Below are positions 45,444 to 53,422 of a stretch of DNA of 64,000 nucleotides, piece after piece. How positions within the stretch are numbered: position 1 is the first letter of the stretch; each line of letters begins with the position of its first letter. The position numbers and the translations under genes are program-made. The DNA is taken from positions 1,680,001-1,744,000 of the forward strand of contig NZ_JANDBC010000001.1 in assembly GCF_024320785.1 (NCBI RefSeq), read 5' to 3'. The notes under the pieces are model-generated. The model was not told the origin of the DNA, made no database searches, and saw only the letters and a list, made by a program, of their open reading frames with translations. This stretch comes from Gracilimonas sediminicola. GTDB lineage: Bacteria; Bacteroidota; Rhodothermia; Balneolales; Balneolaceae.

Positions 45444-46748
45444 TTAATCAGCATACCTCTCCAACACCACCGCATGCCCTTGTCCGCCGGCGGCACAGGC
45501 TGAGACCAGTGCAAAAGTCCCGTCTTCACGAATCAGGCGGTTGGCGGCGGTTGTTACAAGCCGCACGCCGGTGGCTCCAAACGGATGCCCTAAAGAAAGG
45601 GAGCCTCCCAGCGTGTTTAGCTTGTCCATAGGAATTTCACCTACTTTTTGATTCCGGTTCAGAGATTCTTTGGCGAAGGTGTCTGAGTTCAGCGCGGTGA
45701 GGACGGATAGAACCTGTCCGGCAAAAGCCTCATGAAGTTCGATGACATCCATGTCGCCAAGTTCAAGTTTCATTGCATCCAGCACTTTGGGGATGGCATA
45801 GGCCGGACCGAGCAGCAGTTCTTCACCCGGATCCTGGGAAACAAAATTATACTCACGGATATACGCTTTTGGTTTCAGGCCAAGCTCGAGAGCGGTCTGC
45901 TCCTCCATAATAAAGCTGGCGGAAGCGCCATCCGTTAAGAAAGAAGAATTTCCTGCAGTAACGGTACCATGAGGTTTAATGAAAGCCGGCCGAAGTTTAC
46001 CGAGCTTTTCCATCGAGGTGTCATTGCGGAACCCGTTGTCATGTTCTACCACATTAAATTTTGGTGGGACTTTGGCTGGAATCAGCTCTTCATCCAGTAA
46101 GCCTTCCCGGGTTGCTTTGGCTGCGAGTTGGTGAGATCGTAAAGCATATTCATCCTGATCCTCACGGCTCACTCCAAAACGGGCAGCCATGCGATCGGCA
46201 CTTTCGCCCATCACTTCTCCGGTTGAAAACTCGGCAATAGCAGGAAGTTCAGGCAAAAAATCTTTGAAGCCCAGTCCTTTGAAGAACTTCAGGAAATCCA
46301 GTGGCGACTTATACTTTCGCGCCTCCAGTACTTTTTGGCGAAATTTCTTTTTGAACCGAACCGGGATGTCGGACATGGTTTCGGTTCCGCTGGCAAGAAT
46401 AATCTTTGCCTGTCCCGATCGTATCAAATCGACGCCGCTGGTGATGGCCTGGTTTGATGAGATACATGCCATCGTTGTAGTGAAAGCCGGCACCGAATTC
46501 GGGATGCCGGCCCCGAGGGCACTTTCGCGGGCCACGTTGCTTGTCTTCACTTCCTGTATAACCGTTCCCATAATCACCCGGTCTATTACAGAAGGGTCTA
46601 CGGCGTTTCGTGCGAGCAGCCCTTCGATGGCCATGCGACCGAGATCGTAAGCCATCAGGTCATTATAGTTGGTTCCTGAGCGTTGAAAAGGGATTCGGCA
46701 GCCATCTACAAGAACGGCAACCGATGAATGTTTTGTGTTATTTTGCAT
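45444..46748 (-). CDS. fadI: Acetyl-CoA C-acyltransferase (3-ketoacyl-CoA thiolase)
   Basis: This 434-residue thiolase has the nucleophilic Cys in TMACISSNQAITSG (about residue 95), GHPFGATGVR with the catalytic His, and the second Cys in SACAAGGQGHAVVLE at the C-terminus. It cleaves 3-ketoacyl-CoA to acetyl-CoA and a shortened acyl-CoA. The stretch IMGTVIQEVKTSNVARESALGAGIP is characteristic of the FadI subgroup, which pairs with FadJ. The fadJ gene is downstream on the same strand beyond the repeat array. A 17-bp perfect inverted repeat 27-43 bp upstream of its ATG is a likely operator. Confidence 0.94.
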   Translation of the reverse strand: MQNNTKHSSVAVLVDGCRIPFQRSGTNYNDLMAYDLGRMAIEGLLARNAVDPSVIDRVIMGTVIQEVKTSNVARESALGAGIPNSVPAFTTTMACISSNQAITSGVDLIRSGQAKIILASGTETMSDIPVRFKKKFRQKVLEARKYKSPLDFLKFFKGLGFKDFLPELPAIAEFSTGEVMGESADRMAARFGVSREDQDEYALRSHQLAAKATREGLLDEELIPAKVPPKFNVVEHDNGFRNDTSMEKLGKLRPAFIKPHGTVTAGNSSFLTDGASASFIMEEQTALELGLKPKAYIREYNFVSQDPGEELLLGPAYAIPKVLDAMKLELGDMDVIELHEAFAGQVLSVLTALNSDTFAKESLNRNQKVGEIPMDKLNTLGGSLSLGHPFGATGVRLVTTAANRLIREDGTFALVSACAAGGQGHAVVLERYAD

Positions 46749-46774
46749 AAAATCAGCCTCTGATTGAACCCATA

Positions 46775-46791
46775 AGTTAACAGTGTTAACT
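46775..46791 (-). promoter_or_regulatory. Perfect inverted repeat upstream of fadI, probable operator
   Basis: AGTTAACAGTGTTAACT is a perfect 17-bp palindrome with one central base. It lies 27-43 bp upstream of the fadI ATG. The size suits a TetR-type dimer, as in FadR/PsrA-like regulators of beta-oxidation; the regulator itself is not in the window. Confidence 0.6.
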
Positions 46792-46819
46792 AATAAATCA
46801 AGATAGGGTGTATTTTTTC

Positions 46820-46850
46820 TTTGTCAGAGATTGAAATGTTCTTATATTTG
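46820..46850 (+). promoter_or_regulatory. Promoter of tRNA-Val, Bacteroidota type
   Basis: A -33 box TTTG (46820-46823), a 19-bp spacer and the -7 box TATATTTG (46843-46850) match the TTTG-N19-TAnnTTTG consensus exactly. Transcription should start a few bases ahead of the tRNA at 46869. Confidence 0.8.
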
Positions 46851-46868
46851 TCGCCCTTCGAACAAGTC

Positions 46869-46943
46869 GGGCGATTAGCTCAGTTGGTTCAGAGCACCTC
46901 GTTTACACCGAGGGGGTCGGGGGTTCGAGTCCCTCATCGCCCA
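46869..46943 (+). tRNA. tRNA-Val (anticodon TAC)
   Basis: The acceptor stem GGGCGAT pairs with ATCGCCC, the D arm is TAGCTCAGTTGGTTCAGAGCA, the anticodon stem CCTCG/CGAGG holds the loop TTTACAC (anticodon TAC), and the T arm has GGGTTCGAGTCCC. CCA is not encoded. A consensus promoter stands before it and a terminator directly after it. Confidence 0.97.
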
Positions 46944-46950
46944 CATCAAA

Positions 46951-46978
46951 AAGCTTCTCAATATTGAGAGGCTTTTTT
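46951..46978 (+). terminator. Terminator of tRNA-Val
   Basis: The stem of AAGCTTCTCAAT with ATTGAGAGGCTT is followed by a T run, eight bases after the tRNA. Confidence 0.85.
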
Positions 46979-47210
46979 TGTTTTAGCCATTCTTCTCATC
47001 CTCAAATATTACGAAATGGCATAGAGCCCATACTTCTAAGTCTTCCTCCTCCCCGGATTTGTGATTGTTTGTAGCTTTAAGCAAACATTAGAATTTAGGG
47101 CCACCATTGACTATAAGAGGTAAGCGATTAAATTGGTCCTACTGTAGTCTTCATGATTTGAAAATCAAATTAGTGATGGGTTTAAAAAAAATAACCTAAC
47201 GGGGATTAAT

Positions 47211-48203
47211 ATGAAAAGATCGATCAATTTACTTGCAGTGGCCCTAATTATGTCTATGATATTTGTAGGGTGTGAAAATCAGGTCACTGAAACAAATAAC
47301 TCGCTGGATGAACCAGCCATAACTTATAAGGGAAAAGCCCTCAACAATCCGGGGCAAACGTTAAGTGATGAAGTCAGCCTTGCTGATATCATGGATTCAA
47401 TGAATGATTATATGGCCATAAAGGAGCAGAACTACCGTGTACTTATGGCTGAGTATATAACAGCAGAGGGTAGCGGTGAAGTTGGAAATACTGTTATCGC
47501 CAAAGATGTTGGTAACAAACAGCTTGGTGCAGATTTTGTGCCTAATGACGCAAGAAGAACTTGGAGCAATAACGGCCCGATTCCGTTAGCGAATGATGAT
47601 ATCACATACGCAATTGACCAAACCGGAGATGCGGTACCATTCTTTGGCGGGTTAACTGCTGCGGCTGCCACTAATTCCATTCAAAGTGCAATGGGAACAT
47701 GGGATTCGCAGTCATGCTCTGACCTTTCACTTTCGCAAAATGCTGATTTTGGCCTTGATATAGGTTACATCGCCTTTCTGAATGGGTTAGGGGGTAGTCC
47801 ATTTGTGTTTGCAGATGTACAGCATGCCGGCTTCAGAGACATTAATTTTGGGGGAGGTATTTTAGGAGTTGCATTTACTTTAGTATTTGTTGGACCTGAC
47901 GGCCCTACTGATATAGATAACAATGGAAAAAGTGATGTGGCCTTCAGAGAGATCTATTACGATCCAAATTATGCATGGACTAATGATGGTTCTGGTGTTG
48001 ACCTTGAAACAGTTGCTCTTCATGAAGCAGGTCATGGATTAAGTCAGGCCCATTTTGGTAAATTGTTTATCACAAAAAACGGCAAGTTTAAAGCTGCTCC
48101 ATTAGCCGTAATGAACGCAGGTTATACCGGACCTCAAAGAGAACTGAAAGGAACAGATAAAGGAGGACACTGCAGTAACTGGGCTGAGTGGCCGAATAAC
48201 TAA
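47211..48203 (+). CDS. Metzincin-type zinc metalloprotease lipoprotein
   Basis: This 330-residue protein has lipoprotein signal MKRSINLLAVALIMSMIFVGCEN. The zinc motif HEAGHGLSQAH (271-281) matches HExxHGxxxxH, and the Met-turn AVMNAGY (M301) lies 20 residues later, as in matrixins and astacin-like metzincins. The region before it (IQSAMGTWDSQSCSDLSL, FREIYYDPNYAW) resembles the matrixin fold seen in secreted proteins of Bacteroidota. A cytosolic role is excluded by the signal. Its 5' region is free of other genes for 230 bp and it ends at a strong terminator, so it is monocistronic. The substrate is unknown. Confidence 0.85.
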   Translation: MKRSINLLAVALIMSMIFVGCENQVTETNNSLDEPAITYKGKALNNPGQTLSDEVSLADIMDSMNDYMAIKEQNYRVLMAEYITAEGSGEVGNTVIAKDVGNKQLGADFVPNDARRTWSNNGPIPLANDDITYAIDQTGDAVPFFGGLTAAAATNSIQSAMGTWDSQSCSDLSLSQNADFGLDIGYIAFLNGLGGSPFVFADVQHAGFRDINFGGGILGVAFTLVFVGPDGPTDIDNNGKSDVAFREIYYDPNYAWTNDGSGVDLETVALHEAGHGLSQAHFGKLFITKNGKFKAAPLAVMNAGYTGPQRELKGTDKGGHCSNWAEWPNN

Positions 48204-48223
48204 TCTTCATAAAATTATAATAT

Positions 48224-48255
48224 AAAAGGAGGCCCAAAGAGGCCTCCTTTTTTTT
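48224..48255 (+). terminator. Terminator of the metzincin gene
   Basis: The perfect stem AAAGGAGGCC / GGCCTCCTTT has a six-base loop and an eight-T tail, 20 bp past the stop. Confidence 0.9.
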
Positions 48256-48471
48256 GGATGTAAGAATCATTTAAACATCTTAACAGAATTGCCTGAACCG
48301 AATTAAAAAAGATAAGATTCTGAATTGTTTTTTAAGTAGAAAGTGAAGTGCACCAAAAAATAATTTCAAAAAACAGGTGAAATTTACAAGGATGTGAAAA
48401 GTGGAATTCTATCTATCCGAATAAATCATTATAATTATTTGTATAGATATTTTTAAAAAAGCGGATCACTC

Positions 48472-48723
48472 ATGGATATTAAATTTGTAAAACGGTCGAA
48501 TGTAAAGTCGTCTAAGAAAAGAACCTCGAAATTCAAGCCCCTGCTGGATGCCATTGAAAAGCTGAAGCCCGGCGGACAGGCGGTAGAAGTCAGCTATACG
48601 AACGAGAAGAACATCAACTCCATGAGGACGGCCGTTTATCAATTTGGAAAGAAGAATGATTTTAAGGTGAAAAGCCGAAGGGACGCAGACAATAAGAAGA
48701 TTTATTTTTATCGCGATAAGTAA
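48472..48723 (+). CDS. Small basic protein of unknown function
   Basis: This 83-residue protein is Lys-rich (MDIKFVKRSNVKSSKKRTSKF), with a strand-helix core (LLDAIEKLKPGGQAVEVSY, INSMRTAVYQFGKK) and a basic C-terminal strand (KVKSRRDADNKKIYFYRDK). The alternation of strand and helix suggests a small nucleic-acid-binding or phage-like fold, but I recognise no family. The ATG start has AT-rich leader DNA. The gene is flanked by the metzincin terminator and egtB, 70 bp downstream. Confidence 0.6.
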   Translation: MDIKFVKRSNVKSSKKRTSKFKPLLDAIEKLKPGGQAVEVSYTNEKNINSMRTAVYQFGKKNDFKVKSRRDADNKKIYFYRDK

Positions 48724-48793
48724 TAAAACTAAAATTTTGGCTTTCATTTTCATTCGCTACATTCTGTAAAGCCGAACAGAACACGTATTAGCG

Positions 48794-50086
48794 ATGACCA
48801 CAACTACCCAGGAATCTATATCAGAGAGCACTGATTCCCGCCTTTCCAAAGCCCACCTTCTACAGCATTTTAAAACCGTCCGGTCTTTTAGCCTGTACCT
48901 CTGCGAGCCACTGGAAGTAGAGGATTTTGTGATTCAGGCTTCGGAGTTTGCCAGCCCCACCAAATGGCATCTGGCCCACACCAGCTGGTTTTTCGAAACC
49001 TTTGTACTCGAAAAGTTTGATGAGGATTTTGAAAGCCTTCACCCCCAATACGCCTATTTCTTTAACTCCTATTATCTCCAAACCGGGGTTCCGTTTACGC
49101 GGGCGAAACGAGGAGTATTGTCACGCCCAACCGTTAAGGAAGTGTTTGAATACCGGCAATATGTGAATGAACAGCTGGAAGAGTTTATTGAGTCGGCTAC
49201 AGAAAAAACCTGGAAGGAAGCGGCTAAAGTTATTGAAATTGGTATTCATCACGAGCAGCAGCATCAGGAACTTATACTGACGGATCTGAAGTATATGCTC
49301 GGGCAGAATCCGCTGTTGCCGAAGTACCGGGAAGGAGATCATAAGTCGCTGCCGGAAGCCGAACCCATCAACTGGGTTCCGTTCGAAGAACAAATTACCG
49401 AGATCGGTAACGCCGGCGGAGAATTTACCTATGATAATGAACACCCGCGGCACCGAACGCTGGTACAGGATTTTGAGCTGGCCGACCGGCTCATCACCAA
49501 CGGCGAGTATCTGGAGTTTATGAACGACGGTGGTTATTCACGGTCTGAGTTATGGCTGGATGAGGGATGGTCGGCCGTGAAAAATAACGAGTGGAAGGCT
49601 CCGCTTTACTGGTTTCAGCGGGAGGGCAAATGGATGCAGTTTACCTTAACCGGAGCCCGGGAGGTTGACCCGAATGAGCCGGTTACCCATATCAGCTACT
49701 ACGAAGCAGATGCTTTTGCCCGCTGGAAGGGAGTGCGCCTTCCCACCGAACAGGAATGGGAACATGCTTGCGGTGATTTGCCGGTAAAAGGCAACTTTGT
49801 GGAAGACGGAAACTTTCATCCCACAGCTCCGGAAAACTCCCCTGAAAAGCTGAAGCAGATGTATGGAGATGTATGGGAATGGACGATGAGTGCGTATGCT
49901 CCCTATCCCAACTACAAACCACTGCCGGGTGCCCTTGGGGAATACAACGGGAAATTCATGGCCAATCAATATGTGTTAAGAGGCGGATCTTGTGCCACTT
50001 CTCAAACCCATATCCGTAAGACCTACCGAAATTTTTTCCATGCGGATGCCCGCTGGCAGTTTAGTGGAATCCGGCTTGCAAAATAA
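48794..50086 (+). CDS. egtB: Ergothioneine biosynthesis sulfoxide synthase EgtB
   Basis: This 430-residue protein has a DinB-like N-terminal half carrying the iron ligands: H62 (WHLAHTSWFFE) and the H153-x3-H157 pair in GIHHEQQHQEL. The C-terminal formylglycine-generating-like (FGE-sulfatase) domain has EFMNDGGYSRSELWLDEGW and RLPTEQEWEHACG, ending in RNFFHADARWQFSGIRLA. The enzyme oxygenates and attaches a thiol to hercynine. The egtD gene follows 73 bp downstream. No egtA or egtC is visible, so the thiol donor may be cysteine rather than gamma-glutamylcysteine, as in non-actinobacterial pathways. Confidence 0.94.
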   Translation: MTTTTQESISESTDSRLSKAHLLQHFKTVRSFSLYLCEPLEVEDFVIQASEFASPTKWHLAHTSWFFETFVLEKFDEDFESLHPQYAYFFNSYYLQTGVPFTRAKRGVLSRPTVKEVFEYRQYVNEQLEEFIESATEKTWKEAAKVIEIGIHHEQQHQELILTDLKYMLGQNPLLPKYREGDHKSLPEAEPINWVPFEEQITEIGNAGGEFTYDNEHPRHRTLVQDFELADRLITNGEYLEFMNDGGYSRSELWLDEGWSAVKNNEWKAPLYWFQREGKWMQFTLTGAREVDPNEPVTHISYYEADAFARWKGVRLPTEQEWEHACGDLPVKGNFVEDGNFHPTAPENSPEKLKQMYGDVWEWTMSAYAPYPNYKPLPGALGEYNGKFMANQYVLRGGSCATSQTHIRKTYRNFFHADARWQFSGIRLAK

Positions 50087-50159
50087 ATTGCTCCGTAATA
50101 AATGATTGGATTGAGACATCTGTTAGAGGAATGTATCAGAGAAATAGCTACAGAAATAA

Positions 50160-51095
50160 ATGACCAAAGTTAAAGAGCGGAAATCTATGCGGGATGAAGT
50201 GCTGTATGGATTGACCGGGCCTCAGAAATCACTGCCCAGTAAATATTTTTATGATGAAAGAGGCTCAAAAATATTTGATGAGATTACGGAGCTGGAGGAA
50301 TATTATCCAACGCGGACAGAACGGGATATCCTGAAGCAGAACGTAGAGGAAATCGGGTGCCATTTGGGCGATGAAGTTATTTTGATTGAGCCGGGCAGCG
50401 GAAGCAGTGATAAAACCCGGATCTTGCTGAAAGGCCTGAACAACATAGCCGGCTACATTCCCATCGATATTTCCGGGGAATATCTGTTTAGCGTAGCATC
50501 CGAGTTGCAAAAAGCATTTCCGGAAATCACCATCGAGCCCCTGCAGGCAGATTACACCCATTCTATAAACTTACCCGATTCATTACCTGAGGGCAGAAAG
50601 GTGGTGTTTTTCCCGGGATCGACCATTGGGAATTTTAAGAGAGACACTGTAGATCGATTTCTCGCTGTGGTTGCTGATATTGTTGGCCGGGAAGGAGCTT
50701 TTCTGATTGGAGTTGATCTTAAAAAAGAAGTAGAGGTATTGCTTGCCGCTTATAACGATTCGAAAGGGGTTACGGCTGCATTCAACAGGAATATACTCCG
50801 TCATATAAACCGGGAATTAGGCACAGATTTTGACCCGGACCTGTTCGATCACAAAGCGATTTGGAATGAAGAAGAAAGCCGCATCGAAATGCATTTGGTT
50901 TGCAAGGAAGATCATGAGGTGGTAGTCAACGGAACGTGTATATCTTTCAGGAAAGGTGAATGCATTCACACCGAAAACTCTCATAAATACACCCTGGAGG
51001 AGTTTGGTGAAATCGTATCTCCCTGGTTTGAAGTGAAGAAAGTATGGACCGATGAAAAAGATTGGTTCAGCCTTCAGTACCTGGAGCCGAAATAG
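50160..51095 (+). CDS. egtD: L-histidine N-alpha-methyltransferase EgtD
   Basis: This 311-residue SAM-dependent enzyme trimethylates histidine to hercynine, the first step of ergothioneine synthesis. Characteristic segments are LPSKYFYDERGSKIFDEI with EYYPTRTE (48-54), the SAM-binding LIEPGSGSSDKT (about 75-86), FFPGSTIGNF and the C-terminal ENSHKYTLEEF, which holds the histidine-binding residues. It pairs with egtB directly upstream. Its stop codon abuts that of the convergent plsC gene without a single base between, so the two transcripts probably overlap at their 3' ends. Confidence 0.95.
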   Translation: MTKVKERKSMRDEVLYGLTGPQKSLPSKYFYDERGSKIFDEITELEEYYPTRTERDILKQNVEEIGCHLGDEVILIEPGSGSSDKTRILLKGLNNIAGYIPIDISGEYLFSVASELQKAFPEITIEPLQADYTHSINLPDSLPEGRKVVFFPGSTIGNFKRDTVDRFLAVVADIVGREGAFLIGVDLKKEVEVLLAAYNDSKGVTAAFNRNILRHINRELGTDFDPDLFDHKAIWNEEESRIEMHLVCKEDHEVVVNGTCISFRKGECIHTENSHKYTLEEFGEIVSPWFEVKKVWTDEKDWFSLQYLEPK

Positions 51096-51839
51096 CTACT
51101 CTTCCACTCCGGCCCATTCAAGGTACATATTTCTGACTTCGTCAATATGCTCATCCAGTGTTTCCCGCTTCCAGTCAGAAGTATCCACCGGTTTGTGAAT
51201 GTGGGCATTTATGGTTCCGCTTTTAGACAGCAAAGAACCGCCGAGACTCAGCTCCTGATTTCCGTCAAAGTAGATGGGGACAATGGGAAAGCCGAGGTCG
51301 ATAGCCATGTGAAAAGCTCCCTTTTTAAACGGACCTATAATACCGGGATGTTTTCGTGAACCTTCAGGGGCAACCATAATGGAAAGTTTATCCCTTTTAA
51401 GCCGATCGTAGGCACTTTGAATGCGCTTGATGGCTTTATCACTTTTTTTACGCTGAATGAATACCTGTCCGGTTAGCCTTCCCACAATAAAAAACAGCGG
51501 ATTGTACTGTAGCTCCCATTTTGCCACAAAACGGATGTGTGGAAGTCCGAGCGCAATCATGGTCACCAGGTCAAGGGTGGAGCTGTGGTTAATGGTGTAA
51601 ATCACCGGTGGTTCAACCGGCTCCCCATGCTGGACGACATTGAACTTGATGCCGAGTGTCCATAGAACCGGGTAAGCGATAAAGGGGCCGAAGTTTTCTA
51701 CCACAAAATTCGTTGCCTTCCCGAAAGAGAGCAGCAGCAAAAGGGTAATCAATGGCGTGGAAATGGCAAACATGATAAAGAATACCACAATGGCCAAAAC
51801 GCTTCGTATGTATTCTATTGGTGTGAGGGATGTTGCCAT
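51096..51839 (-). CDS. 1-acyl-sn-glycerol-3-phosphate acyltransferase (PlsC-like)
   Basis: This protein of about 247 residues has an N-terminal hydrophobic helix (VLAIVVFFIMFAISTPLITLLLLL) and the acyltransferase motifs NHSSTLDL (HX4D) and PEGSRK, with FKKGAFHMAIDLGFPIVPI as third block. It acylates lysophosphatidic acid at the membrane during phospholipid synthesis. I start at the ATG at 51839, because the longer frame to 51938 overlaps the promoter region of the divergent YheT gene and adds no membrane segment. It is convergent with egtD, stop to stop. Confidence 0.92.
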   Translation of the reverse strand: MATSLTPIEYIRSVLAIVVFFIMFAISTPLITLLLLLSFGKATNFVVENFGPFIAYPVLWTLGIKFNVVQHGEPVEPPVIYTINHSSTLDLVTMIALGLPHIRFVAKWELQYNPLFFIVGRLTGQVFIQRKKSDKAIKRIQSAYDRLKRDKLSIMVAPEGSRKHPGIIGPFKKGAFHMAIDLGFPIVPIYFDGNQELSLGGSLLSKSGTINAHIHKPVDTSDWKRETLDEHIDEVRNMYLEWAGVEE

Positions 51840-51943
51840 AGGAATAAATTTGAGTCCGAATATAGGGTAAGCTGGGGTTGACTGAAAATCGGAAATGGAA
51901 TCCGTCCTCATTTCTGTATAGTTTTGCCCGGAAATCATTCATC

Positions 51944-52897
51944 ATGCCTGAACAAAAAAAGAAGAGCATCTCCCTTGAGCCGTTTAAGCCTGCCTGGTGG
52001 GCGTGGAATGTTCATGTGCATACCATTGTAGCTTCACAGTTTTCGAAAGTTAAAAAGCCATCGCATCAGCGAATGGAGATCGACACTCCCGATGGGGATT
52101 TTCTGGAAGTGGATACCTGCATTCAGGATACAGACAAACCGGTAGTGGCGCTGTTTCACGGACTGGAAGGATCTACCGACCGCTACTACATCGCCAACCT
52201 GATGGCAGAGTTAAAAAAAGCGGGGTTTTCATCAGTAGCATTGAATTTTCGGGGATGCGGGAGCCGAATGAATAACCGCCCGAGATTCTATCATTCCGGT
52301 GAAACCGAAGATTACCGAACGTTTTTTAAATGGATTTCGGATAACTTTCCCAATAAAGATATTTATGCGGTGGGTTTCTCGCTGGGTGGAAATGCGCTGG
52401 TCAAATACCTGGGTGAAGAGGGTGATCAAAGCCGGGTTGAGCGGGCAGCTGCCGTCTCTCCTCCCTACGATTTGAAGGAGGGGTCGCTGAGGCTGAACCA
52501 GGGATTTAATCGACTTTACGAAATTAATTTTTTGAACACGTTGGTGCAGAAGCTGGAAAAGAAACGGCAAAAAATGGAGATGCCGGAATTCAACGGTTCC
52601 TCAGTTTATGAATTTGATGATCAGGTAACTGCCAAACTGCACGGGTTTAAGGATGCCGACGACTATTACCATCAATGTTCGAGCAAGCATTTTTATGGTG
52701 ATGTGAAAACCGACCTGCTGGTTATTCACAGTAAAGAAGATACGCTTTGTCCGTTCGAGTTTGCTCCTTTTGGCGTGATGGAGGCTAATTCCTATATCCG
52801 AACCTGCTTTACGGATGAAGGCGGTCATGTCGGTTTTTTAAGCTCTCCCAAGGACTGGCTGTTCCGGGTGATTTTGCAATGGCTGGATCATTCCTGA
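51944..52897 (+). CDS. YheT family alpha/beta hydrolase
   Basis: This protein of about 317 residues begins MPEQKKKSISLEPFKPAWWAWNVHVHTI, the typical YheT/ABHD start where the chain is pinned by Trp residues before the first strand. It has LFHGLEGSTDRYYI, a nucleophile elbow GFSLGGNALVKYLGE and a C-terminal His in EGGHVGF. The frame also runs back to 51878, but the ATG at 51944 gives the family start. Members are esterases of unknown physiological substrate; ABHD1/3 relatives in eukaryotes act on lipids. It is divergent from plsC. Confidence 0.9.
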   Translation: MPEQKKKSISLEPFKPAWWAWNVHVHTIVASQFSKVKKPSHQRMEIDTPDGDFLEVDTCIQDTDKPVVALFHGLEGSTDRYYIANLMAELKKAGFSSVALNFRGCGSRMNNRPRFYHSGETEDYRTFFKWISDNFPNKDIYAVGFSLGGNALVKYLGEEGDQSRVERAAAVSPPYDLKEGSLRLNQGFNRLYEINFLNTLVQKLEKKRQKMEMPEFNGSSVYEFDDQVTAKLHGFKDADDYYHQCSSKHFYGDVKTDLLVIHSKEDTLCPFEFAPFGVMEANSYIRTCFTDEGGHVGFLSSPKDWLFRVILQWLDHS

Positions 52898-53110
52898 AGA
52901 GCCTTTTTATCAACTAACATGTCATGTTAAAACCAGGCTCAATCGGAGCAATCTTCCAGCGACTGCAGGTCCTGGAAGCGTTGCGGGGATGTGCCCCTTT
53001 AATTATAGCGAACGCTCCAAGGTCTTTCGGACGCTTGGAGGTTCTTCTCGATGTTTTAGTCCGCTCAGCTCTTTCATAAATTTTCAGATTCTATTCGAAT
53101 CAGAAATATA
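52898..53110. repeat. Inverted pair of 7-12-7 stem-loops
   Basis: Copy one is 52953-52978 (stem CTTCCAG/CTGGAAG, loop CGACTGCAGGTC, tail CGTTGCG). Copy two, on the other strand, is 53015-53040 (stem CTCCAAG/CTTGGAG). Both match 23863-23888 in geometry while the stem bases differ in compensating ways. No gene is seen in this stretch. Confidence 0.7.
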
Positions 53111-53321
53111 TAGCTCCGCCCTTCAGGGCGGGGTAGAATAAGAGAAAGAACCAAGCTTCGCCCCATTATTGATAAAAGCTAAAGCTGTTTCCGAAGCTTT
53201 GGCAAATCGTTCTGTAAAGAGATGGTGAGCCCAACCCTGCGGAAACAACAGGCCTTTTAACCTACTGATACTTGGGTTTTCTCTTTTTGATTTCAATACC
53301 CCGCCCTGAAGGGCGGAGCTA
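53111..53321. repeat. REPIN-like unit with 25-bp perfect inverted ends
   Basis: 53111-53135 and 53297-53321 are exact reverse complements. Each contains the hairpin CCGCCCTTCAGGGCGG. The 161 bp between hold an open frame of 69 residues on the minus strand (53123-53332), which runs through the inverted ends, so it is unlikely to be a gene. Such REP pairs are normally spread by a RAYT transposase in trans; none is in the window. Confidence 0.8.
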
Positions 53322-53422
53322 TTTTGCGTCATCCTTTAAGAATTTTTGATTCCTTCATTTTATGCTCCTGTGTAATCACTTTCCATTGGGGAAAAAGACC
53401 AAGAACCAGAAGGAGAAAGCCG

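Noticed and set aside
45015-45529. Two nearly identical minus-strand frames of 67 and 99 residues
   Set aside because: They are translations of the tandem palindromic element and spacer (shared LSLRRRGLV, SSELSVIEF), with no independent coding signs.
51840-51938. N-terminal extension of plsC
   Set aside because: Overlaps the divergent YheT gene region and adds no membrane segment; ATG at 51839 preferred.
53111-53321. Intact insertion sequence
   Set aside because: Only 211 bp with inverted ends and no transposase gene.
53123-53332. 69-residue frame inside the inverted-repeat unit
   Set aside because: It runs through both inverted ends and lacks family resemblance; better explained as a REPIN filler.
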